Shown: in pieces, positions 9,934-21,685 of the stretch
Position numbering within the stretch: the stretch's first letter is position 1
Layout: the number at the start of each line of letters is the position of its first letter
Assembly: GCA_037157565.1 (NCBI GenBank)
Contig: JAZHRO010000002.1
Coordinates: forward strand, 36,042,501-36,106,500
Origin: Thalassia testudinum
Lineage: Eukaryota; Streptophyta; Magnoliopsida; Alismatales; Hydrocharitaceae
Length of the DNA stretch: 64,000 bases
Reading direction: 5' to 3'
The notes under the pieces: generated by a model
Databases searched by the model: none
Seen by the model: only the letters and a program-made list of their open reading frames with translations
Told to the model about the DNA's origin: nothing
Position numbers and translations under genes: made by a program

Positions 9934-12617
9934 TGATGGGAACACCATCATGAGCCATAACTAGCTCATTTTGATCCAATTAAGTTAGTAAATGCTCCTA
10001 CATAACTGCCAGAGAATCACAAGTTACTGCATAATCATTCTGAGGGAAAAATATGAAACTAGGGTTAAGACTATAATTTTACCAACTTATCGTGAATGAA
10101 GTACAACCATAGGTTTTCTAAGGGGTTGAATAAAGTTCAAATGGTCTTAGAAAGCTAACAAGTGGGTTAAAACAATAAAAAAAGAGTTTGCACGTGTTCT
10201 GGGAATTAAATGACTTTTTGAAACCCTAAAAATAAACCCGCTTAATTAACTGAGGTTCTGATCAGGATAAAATTCACCAAAATCCTATAAAATTCATATA
10301 GAAATATTATCTAGGGTTTGGAACTTTCAATTTGACCATCAAAACCCGTTTTGACCCAGAACAAAGTCACAGACAAACATTTGCTCTAATTTGGGTTTTT
10401 GCATAAATTACCCAGTCAAACATGTTGAAACCAAAATCAAACTTCACCATTAGATTCCTTAGGTCCAAATTAGGTTTATACCAAAATTTGGATGTAAGAT
10501 AAGTTTTTCTTGACCTAGTTTGCAACTTGGTCTTGTCTGATTACATTTCTACCCTTAACTTCCAAATCTTTTCAAACAGACCCCTAACTTTGTCGTCGTT
10601 CTCACAAAAAGGTCCCTACTGCCATTAAACCTATTCCTACTTGCTCCAACGACCTTAATTTGGAAAGAACTCCCTGATTTCTCGACGAATCTCTTTCAAA
10701 TTTGAAAAGGAAGTTCGTCAAGAAATCCCCTTCCTTTTGAACACGATCCCAAGCCTTAAAACTTACCCAATCTCTCATGCGAACGCATGAGACATTTGGG
10801 TATCAAGGAATTCCCGAACTCCGACGAGCAAGCTTCCCAAGCCCAAATCCTCCTCTTGAGGTCTATAAAAGAACTTCCTGATCACACCGTCTTCCTCACG
10901 CTCGAAATCGGCCCAGAATCCCCATTAATTCCTCTCTCTCTCTTGGCCGAAAGCTCCTCAACGTTCGGCGAGCCCCTCCATCCATCTTCATCCTCCGTTT
11001 ACAATACCAGCAGCGGAGATATCCTCTCGCTTCTTCCCGTGTCGAGCCGTACCAACTGACGCCCTAACCTCCCTCGTCCTCGCCATCTCTCTCTCCGGAG
11101 CTATTCTCTTCTCCAGCGCTGGCAGCACCATAACCGGCACCGCCTCTTCCCTACTCAATCTGCTAGCTACCCAGATCGACGCCTCATCTTCCACTCTTCG
11201 TTTCCAAACATTCACAACTTTGTTTCGACCGTCGACTCGTCTGACCATCATTCGTCTTCCACCTCGCTGACGTACCTCCTGCAAGCTCGCACAGCCACTA
11301 CACTCCACCAACGTAGCAACCGTTCATCCCTACACCTCCGCCGTGTCCCAGAGAGCAAATGCCTATTGGTATTCGAGGCTATTAGCCTCTCCAATGCCCC
11401 ATTGAATGCACCCACTCTCATGCACACAGTCTGACTCCGCCACTTACGCACGGACCTCGCCACACCACTCAACCACCATCGTTGCACTCGCTGTGGTCTG
11501 GAGAAGGTCCTGAGCAAGTTTAATTGGGCCGCGAGGCCATTTGCATGGTTTCAGGTGTTCCAGCCTCCTCCGCCATTGATGCAGCAGCCGCGAGTTTGCT
11601 TGAAGCTCTAATTAGGTCTGCAGTTCCAGGACTTCAACTCCAGACAGAGCGGACTACCTCCAGGAGCATCCTCCTGCGGTCAATTGGAGCGTTTGACCGC
11701 TCCTTACGTGTGAATTGAGTGAAGGAAGCGGCAGTAGTGTGCGTGAGCGAAGCGGGAGTAGATAGCCCCACATCGGTTGCTGAAGAGCACCCACCACCGC
11801 ATATATTGAATTTGTGTTAAAGGCTTATCGCCTCGACACACAGGGGGGTGAGGTCCCCCGCATGGTCCCTTCACACGCCTCGTCTGCGACACCTGACCCG
11901 CGGACCTGGTGCGCCCGACCCGCCTAAGCCTCCACTCCTTGGCTGCGACCATGCCAACAGCCCTGGACCTGGGTATGCGCTTACCCAATTACCCGACTAC
12001 CCACTGAGAGGCCCTGGGAGGGCGGAACCTAAAGAGAGAAAGAGAAGGAGAGATCAGGCGGGTAGGGGGAGGGTTTTGCTGTAGAGAGAACTGGCTGACA
12101 CTTAGCCAATTCAAGAAGCCTTCCCCCTCTGTGAAGTAGCTAAACAGAGAAAGAAAGAGGAAGAAGAAGGCCTTAGCAACAGAGGAAGACAAGAAAAAAG
12201 AAGAGTAGAAGAAGAAGAGAGGGAGCCACACAAGAAGAAGAGGAGAAGAAGAACAGAGAAAAGCTGTACAGGAAGAGAGAGAGACCCTTGAGTCTCTAGC
12301 ACTATAGCACAGGGCTACTTAAGACGTCTGATACTTTAATTTCATATACGTGAGGCTTGATTTAAGTGTTATTTGTGAGGAGTAATTAGTGATTTAAATC
12401 ACCATTTTACTCCATTCTTTTTGAATATTGATCCTAACATTATTTTTATTACAATCTTTATTCTTTATTTAAATTGTGATCTTGAGCTTTAAATTCCATA
12501 TTGCTTCCTGTGTTCGACCTCGGAATCTTTTCGAGTAATAAAATTTATTTGTTTGAGAGCTGTTTTGGCTATACTACAATGCGACAATCTCAAAATCCAA
12601 TTCAGATCGTTTAAACA
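9934..12617 (+). mobile_element. 3' LTR of the Athila-like element (about 2.7 kb)
   Basis: It runs from TGATGGGAACACCATCA to TTAAACA. Nearly its whole length is homologous, in reverse, to the solo LTR at 15253-17965. A TATA box (TATAAAAG, 10864-10871) lies downstream of an inverted repeat, ctcatgcgaacgcatgag (10774-10791), so transcription probably starts near 10895. The 3' quarter holds a purine-rich GAAGAAG stretch (about 12135-12265). Only the last ~547 bp match the 5' LTR. Confidence 0.82.
10774..10871 (+). promoter_or_regulatory. Predicted core promoter of the type-B LTR
   Basis: TATAAAAG at 10864-10871 lies about 75 bp after an 18-bp inverted repeat (CTCATGCG-AA-CGCATGAG). The same pair is kept in the minus-strand solo LTR: TATA on the minus strand at about 17000-17007 and the inverted repeat at 17097-17114. 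Conservation in both copies supports a promoter role. Confidence 0.5.
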
Positions 12618-14380
12618 ATGGGCCCAAGTGCGTGCGTGGATGTGAGCGGGCTTGATATGGCCCAGTACTATGCAATGCTAAAATATGAAAAATCCACCAA
12701 TTAAGAGAACTAGACTCAAGCTCAAGTAGGGTCTGGTCCCGCCCATTGGGCGCTGTGTATCCCCGAATGAGCTTGAGCCGCCCATTCAAAACCTAATTTT
12801 TATAATTGAGAGGAGTAAAATGGGTTAAGTTGGATGAAAAATCGACTAAGTGTGGAGATCATAAGTTCATAGTAAAAAGAGTTAGTAAAGAAAAGACTAA
12901 GGGGGAAGAGAAAGAAAGAAGAAGTGAAGGAAAAGATAAAATAAGGAGAGAGAGAGAGAGCTCGTGAAAGATAATCTTAAGAAGAAAAGCTAAGGGAAGA
13001 CAAAGGAAGAGGAGTTAAAGGGAGCTTAAGAAGAGAAATAAAAGAAAGAGCTCGGGAGAAAGAGAGAGAGCACAAGAGAAGAAGAAGAAAGCGACTAAGA
13101 AAAGATAAACTTAAGAATAAGTAAAAAAAAAAGAAGAAAATCAGACATCCAACTTACTCATTAGAAGTCCAATTTGTACTTTTAAGTCGACTAATTCTCT
13201 TTTCAGATGTCTAATTTCAAGGCTGAAGCTGTTATGTTATATGTTTTCTAGCTTTTAATGTTGTAAAGGCTTGTTAAACTCTTCATAATGCATTCTTTTG
13301 TCTTATATTCTTGTAAGAAGTTGTAATAAACTTGTTTACTTAGTTTTAAATGACAATTCTTTGTATATACATTTCTTTTCAAATGGAATATTGCATGCTT
13401 TTATTGTCAAATATATTGTGCAATTATTCATGTACTTAAATATATTGTAATTATAATCTGATTGATTAAGTAGATAGTAATTATGTTTTAGGAATTAATG
13501 ATGAATTAAGCTTACAATTTTGCCTCTCAGTGAAGGACCTGGACTCAACCAGTTAAAAAAGAACTTAAAAATCTAAAATGTTAGGTTGACTTAACCCTAT
13601 ACTACATTCACGACATTAATTCGAGTTAACCTAAGTTACTTTCTAATGCAATTAATTAAGTCTAATTAACTTAATTAACTGTGTTGAGAATTAATGAACT
13701 GCTACCCCATACTAGCATGCGGTCAGTCCTTTCCACTAGTGGATACGCTCAACGTACAACACAGAATAAAATAGGGGCCACACCTCTCAATAGTCTGCGT
13801 ACCCTTGCCCGACTATCCCAGTTTACCCAGTGGGCCTAATTGGAGTTGGTGTAGGGAGGCCAATCTTAACCCCGAGTCCCAACCCAAAAGGCGACTAGCT
13901 CTCCCTACACTAAAGTGACAATAACTCTCCTCGGTACCACATACACGAAGGTCAGCTCACTTACCATACCCAAGTCTGAACAGCTAACCAACATGCCCGT
14001 AGGCAAAGTGTCCCATCATACTTCAGACATCCACATTTCTGTATTTTGATTCCTTTCCTAGTTCCTCATAGGGTTCATGCATAGTACTTGTCTCATTACA
14101 TGACATGTATCTGTCTCACATTTTGGTTTCTTATTCATATAACAGGCAGCTCGTAAATTAACATAATAAGCAATTATCACAATCATTTTCCAATATTTCA
14201 TTTCTCACAGTAGGAAATTTAACCACATGCATTCTTAATTTATAACAAGCGGGGTTCATGCATCGAACATAAACATTCACATTCTTAGCCCTAGGGTTCA
14301 TCTCATGTCCTAGGTTTCAAGCATATATTTCTAATTTAGCATGCACTTTAATGATTTAATCCATAGAAGTAGAGAGGATC
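12618..14380. other. Gene-free stretch between LTRs
   Basis: I see no coding sequence. The stretch holds an almost pure purine tract (about 12884-13140, AG-rich), then AT-rich sequence with a few degenerate AGATGTCTAAT-like motifs (about 13142-13215), then non-coding sequence that may be decayed retrotransposon. No LTR ends or TSD were found. Confidence 0.4.
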
Positions 14381-15252
14381 ACTCTACCAAAGTGTACAGG
14401 AGATATGGGGGCATGGACGGTGGATCCTGATGTATTCGCGGGTCTCGTGTGCACTACGGACTAGAGACCTATTCCAAACAGTTGATCACACCAATCATTA
14501 ACATTGTTGACCATTATGTCAAACAAGCTCAAAACAGTATGGATACGACCCTAATACGTAGGAAATTCCGAAAGAAAACCAACAGTACTTTGCGCAAAAC
14601 CAACTTTGTTTGGGCCCTGAACCAACTTAGATACGCGCACCCTGACCAAAATCAGATGTCTAGGGCGAGTCCCAAACGTCTTAAACGAGTGCAGGATCTT
14701 ACCTTGTGTTCCTGCATCTGTCCCCATCGCCTACTTCCCCTCACAGCCATCTGAGGGTATCTCCAGACATCTGGCACTACTCTTAGTCGTCTAAGAGAGC
14801 AGTCGGATGTTTGATGCTGCTTCCAGAGGTCCTAAAGTGCCTCGAACATCGTGCCAATGCGCCTTCCCAACGTTTCTGGCACCTCGGCACTCTACGTTCT
14901 TTCCAGACATCCTGAGTTCGTTCCAGATGTTCAGTGACTCCTCCAGACGTCTGGCGAATATTGTAGATGTCTGATAGTGCAAAAATGATGCCCGCAGAAC
15001 CTCCTCGCGAGCCTTCCTCTTGCACCTGGAGCTGCAGCATCTCCTCACAATGGCAGGTTTAGGACCCCCTGCCACCCTCCCTCTTCCTCCCTCATACCCT
15101 CCTCTCCTCCGAGCTCCTCCTGCTCCCCGCTCTCCTCCCTCACACACGCTGACTACAAGGAAAACGAAGAAGGTGGAGGGGGAAAAATGTGTGCGTTGGG
15201 AGGTTGGAGAGAGTGGAGGAGGGTGTTTTATGGGTGTGTGAGGAATGGGGGG
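14381..15252 (+). mobile_element. Fragment of a type-A LTR (same type as the 5' LTR at 1-1040)
   Basis: It shares the order of parts with 1-1040: a short upstream block containing GGGCCCTGAAC (compare GGGCCCTAAAC near 126), degenerate AGACGTCT motifs (for example 14955 AGACGTCTGG, 14885-14940 variants), then a GC/CT-rich block (about 15000-15150) and GAAGAAGGTGGAGG. It is interrupted at 15252 by the solo LTR. The sequence on the far side (17966 on) stays G-rich, which fits continuation of the same block. Confidence 0.55.
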
Positions 15253-17965
15253 TGTTGATCTCTCTGGAAAGGATTTTAAAATCGTTGTGTTGCAGTATAA
15301 GTCGAATCAACGCGAAAAACAGATACAATTTATACTCGAATGAAATCCGAGGTCGTTCACTGGGAGTAAATATAGAATTCACGTGCTAATCTCAATAGAT
15401 AATATAAATGAGCATAATTAATTACTCAAAAACTAATATGCAATGTAAAACATGAGTATATGAAGAGTCAAAAAGAAATCTAGATGAAATAATGGTGATT
15501 TCGATTACCAATTATTTTGTCTAACACATATAGAGCATTTACTCAAATAGAACTAATTGAACAAATAGTGAATCAGACGTCTTAAAGTGTGTTGCTATAG
15601 TGTTTAATGATTTTCTTCTGCTTTGGCCCTTCTCTTTTTCTTCTTCTTCTATTCTGCCTTTGGTTCTCTTCTTCTTCAGTTCTTCTATGGTCCTCTTCTT
15701 CTTTGGCCTTCTTTTGCTTCTCCTCTTCTTCTTTCTTCTATTGCCTTGGCTTTACTCCTTCACGCATAGAGAGGAATACTTGAATTTTTGGCTAAGTGTT
15801 AGCCACATACGAGAGCAAAACCCAACCCTTTCTGACGCTCTCTCTCTCATTTCTCTCTCTGGGTTTCCACCTCTTTCTCGCCTTCACAAGGCCATGCATA
15901 GTATCGGGTATTTGGGTTTTTGGGGGATCCGTGTACCCGGGTCCAGGCTCACCGGCAGTGGGTGGTGAGCGAGGAGTGAGAGCATAGGTAGGACAGTGAG
16001 TGAGGGTGCGGGACCTTACCCCAGTGTTTGGAGTTGGTAAGCCCCATTCACAAATACAATTTATGTGCTGCAGCTTGACTGAGATCCCACGATGTGGGAC
16101 TAAAACTTCCGCGTCCTTTCGCGTGTAGCAATAGTCAGCAGGTGGCCTTGATTAAGGTCGAGGAAGTGGTCAAAGTTTCCAATTGATGATCTATGCTGGT
16201 TCCTGATGTAATCCCGCGACGATTGGAACAAGCACCTGGAACTGGAGATGCAAGAGCACGTATTGAAGCTTGGTCAAGCAGCTCCACCAATGGCATCCAA
16301 AGGGTTGTACTTGAAACACAAAAGAGGGCTTTTCAGCCACGTCAAATCACCTCAAAAGAGCTGTCGGATGGCGACGAGTGTAAAGGGGGTGGATTCGTGG
16401 TGTTTCTTGCACGGAGGTGGTCGGTCGGTGATGGAGTAGGTTGTGTGAAGGTGGGTTGTTCGGTGGGAAGTTTGGGAGGTGGAATCGGCGTAATAGGAGA
16501 GGGGTTTTGATGGGTGAGTCGTGGTGAATGTTGTGGACCGGTTGGCGAGGGGTTTGAGTGTGTGAAGCAAGTGGACACCCTCACCGGTGATGTTGCCGGA
16601 GGTGGAGATGAAGGTGGCTTGCATAGACATCGAGGGGATATTTTTGATTTTTGAGGGTGTAAAACTAACCTAAGAGAACTAAGAAAACTAACTACCTATT
16701 CTAAGTGGATGAAAGGAGGGAGAACGCTGTCGGCTTTGATCAACCGATGTCGGGGAAGAAAACACTCCGGTAGGTGGTAACGGTGACGACGATGGAGGTT
16801 GGGAAGCTCCTGCTGGTACGGCCAAGAGCGGAAGAGGTCGAGGGGAAGGAATCCGCTGCTGGTATTGCGGATGGACGAAGGAGAAGATCAGGAGGAGTCG
16901 CCGGAGCTTGCGGAGTTTCTCGGCCGGAGCGGAGAGAGGAAGGGGGGGTTTTCATGGCTAGAATTCAAGCTTAGGGAAAATGGTCCGCCCTGCGGTTCCT
17001 TTTATAGGCCTTTAGAGAGCGGTTAGAGCTTGGGAAGCAAGCTTCCCAAGCTTGGAAGGCTTGCCGGAGTAGGAAACCTATGAGATACCCGAATCTCTCA
17101 TGCGTTCGTATGAGAGATTGGAAAGGTTGTTGGGCTCACGACCAGATTCATTGGAAAGAGAACTTTTCAAGGAATTTCCCTTCCAATTTTGGAAGGGATT
17201 CATTGATCAGAGAAGGAGTTCTCTTCAATCAAAGGTCGTCGGAGAAGGATTCCTCTGCGATAATGGCAGAGGAACCTATTTGCAAAGAGTGACGACAAAG
17301 ATAGGGGCCTTTTGTAGGGAATTCAAAAGTTAGGGGCATGTGTGTGAGCGAAAAGACTCAGACTGGATCAAATTGCAAATTAGGTTAAGATGATCTTAGA
17401 TTGGGCCCAAATTTTGGTACAAGCTTAATTTGGACCCAAGAAATCCAATGGTGAAGTTAGATTTAGGTTTTGACCAAGTTTGACTGGGTAATTTATGTAA
17501 AAACTCAAATTATGGCAATTGTCTGTCTGAGACTCTATTTTAGGTCAAATTGGGTTTCAATGGTCAAATTGAAGGTATAAAACCCTAGAGAATATTTTTT
17601 TTATGATTTTTAGAGGGTTTATGTGAATTTTATCCTAATCAGAACCTCAGTAGATTAAGCGAGTTTGTTTTTAGGATTACAGATGTCATTTAATTTTCGA
17701 AACGCGTGAAAATCCTTTCCTGTCTGCATGGATCTACTTGTTATACATTTATGACCATTTGACCTTTAATTAACCCCTGAGAAATCCCGTGATTGTTCTA
17801 CAATTGAGATATGCTGTTAAAATTACATCTTTACCCCTATTTTCTTGTTATTCTCTCATAATGGATTTGCAGTGAATTAGGGTTCTCTGGTAGTTATGTA
17901 GGAGCATTTATTCCTTGATTATAACTAATTAAAGTTAGATATAGCTGATGATGATGTTATCATCA
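15253..17965 (-). mobile_element. Solo LTR, type B of the Athila-like family, with GGGGG TSD
   Basis: Read on the minus strand it runs from TGATGATAACATCATCATCA to GAGATCAACA and is homologous to the 3' LTR 9934-12617 in the same order. It keeps a minus-strand TATA (about 17000) and the CTCATGCG/CGTATGAG inverted repeat (17097-17114). Both flanks carry GGGGG (15248-15252 and 17966-17970), a 5-bp TSD, although one of low complexity. Neither PBS nor PPT flanks it. A solo LTR left by LTR-LTR recombination is the simplest reading. Confidence 0.82.
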
Positions 17966-18066
17966 GGGGGTGTGGTGGGGTATGGTGGCATGGGTGGGTA
18001 TGGTGGCATGGGGGGTATGGTAGCGTGGGTGAGGTGTATGGAGGGTAAGGTGTGGGTATGGGGGTG
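17966..18066. repeat. G-rich minisatellite (GGTATGGTGGCATGGG-type units)
   Basis: Imperfect units of about 16-20 bp built on GGTATGGTGGCATGGG repeat five or six times, beginning at the right edge of the solo LTR. The G-runs have quadruplex potential on the plus strand. Confidence 0.75.
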
Positions 18067-18637
18067 CAAGAAAAATTATGTTAAACCCCTTCAAAAATAA
18101 AAATATTTTGCACAGGATCCTTTTGATGCATAGAAATTGCGATAAGGTCCCTAAATTTTGAAAAAATCCAAATGACCCTTGGGAAGGGTCATTTCAATAA
18201 TCCTTGGAAATAATTCAACCTTAACCAACTTGAACCTCAAATCTCTAGTGATAGATATGTGCTTAATACTAACCCACATAATCTATTTTGGAGGAATCAA
18301 CTAGATTATTGCGAGGAGTCATGTCAATTTCTTCACTGTACCCAACCCCTTCATGAACCACCACTTCATATCTACCTTAATAGTGGTTGTGAACAAGATA
18401 AAACTAAGACACTTTCTACTATGATAGAAATTATGGCCACAATAAAGAAAATGTATAAGGCAGCAAAGGAAACAAATAAAGACACTCACCATTAAAGAAA
18501 TTCGATTCAGATGGATGTTTATAGCCATGTTGCAATGTACCTGACTCCAAAATAACTTGGAAGTTTAGAAATAAGTCATAACTTTGGGGCACCAGTGTGG
18601 GCCTTTGTTAAGTGCTAATCACCAAGGTTAAAGTATT
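18067..18637. other. AT-rich stretch without recognisable features
   Basis: One short ORF (18259-18495) has no recognised similarity and no gene structure around it. I see no repeat or RNA gene. Confidence 0.4.
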
Positions 18638-20334
18638 TGTTGGTGCTAGAGCACCACGATTGTTTATTTTGATGATAACAAAACACTTGTTATTTAACAT
18701 TTACTTTTGAGTACTAGTTTTCAAGTCAAATTACAAATGGAGACAAGTGTAGAGATGGAGTTCAAGCTCGCATCCATGGTGGATTGGAGGAGCTTGATGG
18801 AGAAGAAGGAGCTTTGCGAGGAGCGAAAGTATGAAGTCAGAAGAATATAATAGATGTCTTTTCTTGTACTTTGTATTTCTTTGTTTTTTGCTCTTCTATT
18901 TCTTAGTAGCTTGTTAAAGAGCCTCAAAGTACCCTCAAAGTAGTCTTAGGAACACCTGCACAACCCTAGGATACTTAGATTTTCCGTATAGAACTTAGAA
19001 GTCCAAGATAGGCATCAGATAGCCTGATCAGACGTCCAACTTGGAAATCAGACGTTTGATCTTGACTTTTAAGACATCTGACTGTTGACTCAAATGTCCA
19101 ATAACTTAGGCTGGACTTAGTAGGTTTTGCTTGTTGAAATCAGATATCCAGATCTTAGTCCAGACTTCTTAGAAGACATCTGATGGTTGTGCTAGACGTC
19201 TAATTAGTGGAACGTTGGCTAACAAAGTTACCGTTGAGGAAAATAACCATTAGGCTTCTATCAGACGTCCGTAGAGGACCCCAGATGTCTGATATCTGAT
19301 CGTTGAGCCACGACTGACCTAAAATCACTTTGTAAGATATTCTAGCCATTAACCTATCTTGGGAATCCATTCCTGCAGTATAATAGGTTTCCATATGTCC
19401 AGACCTAGTGCTGGACGTCCTGTACGTCGTCTGATGGCCTTACACTAGAACCCTGTTTAGGTCTAAACCAAGTTAGGAAGAAAACCCGCCTAGAATTAGA
19501 CGTCTGACTTAGTTTTCAAACGTCTTAAACTAGTTTTCCAGACGTCTGATACCTGAACCCGACATCTGATGATCTTGTCAAAATCATAAATGATTTTGAT
19601 TACACCCTATTTTGCCTTGGGTTCAACCCCAACAGCTATGGAAGCCTTCTAAGGCCTTCCAAAGCCTTCCTAGGCCCTTTATAAATAGAGGAGGACCCTT
19701 GCCTTGCAAAGACACACAAAGCATTAGCATTTCCACATCATTTGTATCAAATTGATCTTGAGAAGAAGATCTTGCTCTCCATTTCGCCATTTCGCATCTT
19801 GAGAGCTGTCTTCTAGTTGCGGGCCCGCTCTCCCTCCAAGATTACGAGAGCGATGAAGCACTGTTGCGTGGTTCATGCATCCGTGTCAAGTCGACGCACT
19901 TCCAGCAAAGGGAAGTTCCCTTACCTGTAGTAGCTAGATTTAACCATATACTTTGTGGCTCTATAGGTTGTATTGTATTTTATCTTTGCTTGTGTTGGGT
20001 ATTCGCTTTGCGAATTCCTGTCTTCATCGAGGGACAAAATACTCCTTGCGAAGAGGGGTGGTTTTGAGGTACGCTATCCTCGAGTATAAAGTAGCGTGGT
20101 TATAATGAGGTTGAATTACCCTCGTTTTAAGTAATTTGTTTAGTGGATTTGATCGACTTTGTCGATCGGGAAATCCTAACTCGAGAGAGTTAGATGGTTG
20201 TTTTTACCCGAGTTGGGTTTCCACTTAAAAATCTCCTGTGTCATTGTGTGATTGCTTATTTTGTGAGAGTTTATTTTAATTCCGCATTTTAGACGTCACG
20301 CATATTTCACCCCCTCTCGTAGGGAATTACATCA
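18638..20334 (+). mobile_element. Probable solo LTR of a copia-type element
   Basis: It starts TGTTGGTGCTAGAGCACC, followed by TTTTGATGATAACAAAACAC, a start common to plant copia LTRs. A TATA box (TATAAATAG, 19680-19688) lies mid-way. The 3' end carries TTCACCCCCTCTCGTAGGG, which resembles the end of many copia LTRs. The U3 holds another AGACGTCT-type array (about 18985-19565). No PBS follows, so it would be a solo LTR. I found no clear TSD, so both ends are approximate. Confidence 0.55.
18985..19565. repeat. AGACGTCT-type motif array in a copia-like LTR
   Basis: Motifs include CAGACGTCC (19029), AGACGTTTG (about 19052), AGACATCTGA (about 19073), TAGACGTCTAA (about 19194), CAGACGTCCG (19262), AGATGTCTGA (about 19283), TAGACGTCTGAC (about 19498) and CCAGACGTCTGAT (about 19539). 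They lie about 20-60 bp apart, upstream of the TATA box at 19680. Confidence 0.8.
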
Positions 20335-21324
20335 TTAAGGTGTCCTTTCGCACACAATAGGGCTAGAATTCATCTAAGGACACTAGAAAGACAATGGGAA
20401 TGCTATCTTCCCCATCTTTAGGAGGTGAATGGCCCATTAGGTTTGGAGGCCCCACTTTTAAGGTTGAGATCAAAAGGATAATGGAGGCATTATCTTCATT
20501 GCCTTTGGGTGGGTGCATAACTAATTAGGCATAAAGGGCACATTATTGAGGTTGAGGATACCACAAGCCAATAAGGGCATTATCTTTGTTGTATCTTAAT
20601 GGTAAATAACCTATGATCTCAACAAGTTTAAGGACATTGATGGCTTGTTGAGATGCTAAGGTTTAAGTGGAACATGTTTTATGACGTTAGTTGCATCCTC
20701 TATGCCAGGGAAGATTGGGCAATTTAGCTTTATCTCCAATTTGCCAGACGAGCTTATCTTTTAAATAGGGTAGCAATGAAGGCTATATGCTCAACTCGTT
20801 AAGGTAATTTCCACCCTTATCACATTTGGCCCTCACTAAATGTTCAAAAGGGTTTGTTATTGGATTATTCTCCAGCCTCCATCATAAGTGCTTTTGTCTA
20901 TCAGCACTAGTGCCAATTTCTCTCCTTTGCATGCATCTTCTTTCTTGTGCTTTTCCTATGGCTCTCTTTCTCCCCATTGTTAAGGATGAGTCACTTGTCC
21001 TAGCTCTTTCTCATTGCAATAAAGTTATGGTTTACCCCTAGTTAAAGAAAGGAGTAAAATGGTTCATACCTAAGTAATGTTGTGGATCTCACGTTTCATT
21101 TTCAATTAGATATTGAAAGTAATATAGTAAGAGAGAGATTTCCTTTTTGATTATCCTAGTCATCAAGGATCCCATCATGAAGAGTATAGAGAAACATATT
21201 TCTTTTGAATGGCCTTGAGTCTTGGTGAGACAATAATGGTTTTACTCCAAGAATGGTGTGTTTGATTGGAACCATGAATTTATTAAATACGATTTGGAAA
21301 ATATAGAAAAGCTATTTGCAAATT
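20335..21324. other. Intergenic stretch upstream of the tRNA gene
   Basis: I see no credible gene. Short ORFs (for example 20826-21041) lack recognisable domains. Confidence 0.4.
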
Positions 21325-21398
21325 GGCCTATTAGCTCAGTTGGTTAGAGCGTCGTGCTAATAACGCGAAGGTCGCAGGTTCGAAACCTGCATGGGCCA
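21325..21398 (+). tRNA. tRNA-Ile (anticodon AAU)
   Basis: The 74-nt sequence folds as a standard cloverleaf. The acceptor stem GGCCTAT/ATGGGCC has one U-G pair. The D arm is GCTC-AGTTGGTTA-GAGC, the anticodon stem TCGTG/CGCGA, the anticodon loop CTAATAA (anticodon AAU, read as IAU after deamination), and the T arm GCAGG-TTCGAAA-CCTGC, with discriminator A. A box (TTAGCTCAGTTGG) and B box (GGTTCGAAACC) are intact, and a TTTT terminator follows at 21399-21402. There is no intron and no encoded CCA. It closely resembles the plant nuclear tRNA-Ile consensus. Confidence 0.95.
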
Positions 21399-21402
21399 TT
21401 TT
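21399..21402 (+). terminator. RNA polymerase III terminator of tRNA-Ile
   Basis: A T-run directly follows the tRNA discriminator base, as usual for class-III genes. Confidence 0.7.
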
Positions 21403-21685
21403 ATTTAATTTCCATTTTTTGTTTCTCCCATACATAACCTCTGTACGCGTTCCCCTGCTCACCCCTCGCCCGATGCTCCCACTCCAACCCGTGGGGTCAG
21501 TCAAGGCCAACGATCTCCCCCTCCTCCCGCCCTACACCCTCCGGAGGAGCAGACGCGTGGCGATCATCGCGTGCGCTCCACGGGGCGGCATCATCAGGCT
21601 CCTACAACGCGCCCATCTTGGCGGGAAACCCCTCCACATTCGTTCCTCATCCCTCCCCCTTCTTCCCTCCGGATACCCGCGAGGT
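21403..21685 (+). promoter_or_regulatory. Promoter/5' leader of RNase H2A, with in-frame upstream ATG
   Basis: Only about 290 bp separate the tRNA gene from the ATG that fits the family start. The stretch is CT/GC-rich with no clear TATA box. An ATG at 21473 is in frame with exon 1 and no stop intervenes. It would add 71 residues with nine Arg, two Lys and one acidic residue. This may be plain 5' UTR or an alternative start producing a targeting peptide. Confidence 0.45.

Larger units (their letters stand above)
1..12617 (+). mobile_element. Athila-like Ty3/gypsy LTR retrotransposon, decayed, 5' end outside window
   Basis: The parts follow the order of a plant Athila-group element: LTR end, PBS resembling the Asp-tRNA type (TGGCGCCGTTG...), gag, protease, RT, RNase H, integrase, long 3' non-coding spacer, PPT, LTR. 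The integrase C-terminus reads RLVYGKACHLPVELENKAYW, which I associate with the Athila group. All coding parts carry stops and there are at least two frame changes in pol, so it is dead. The 3' flank 12618-12622 (atggg) cannot be tested as a TSD because the left end is outside the window. The two LTRs are alike only over their last ~575 bp. Confidence 0.88.

Noticed and set aside
12884..13140. Long AG tract considered as a PPT or regulatory purine tract
   Set aside because: It is far too long, and no LTR start follows it.
18259..18495. 78-codon ORF with Cys/His residues
   Set aside because: No domain pattern, no conserved neighbours and no splice context.
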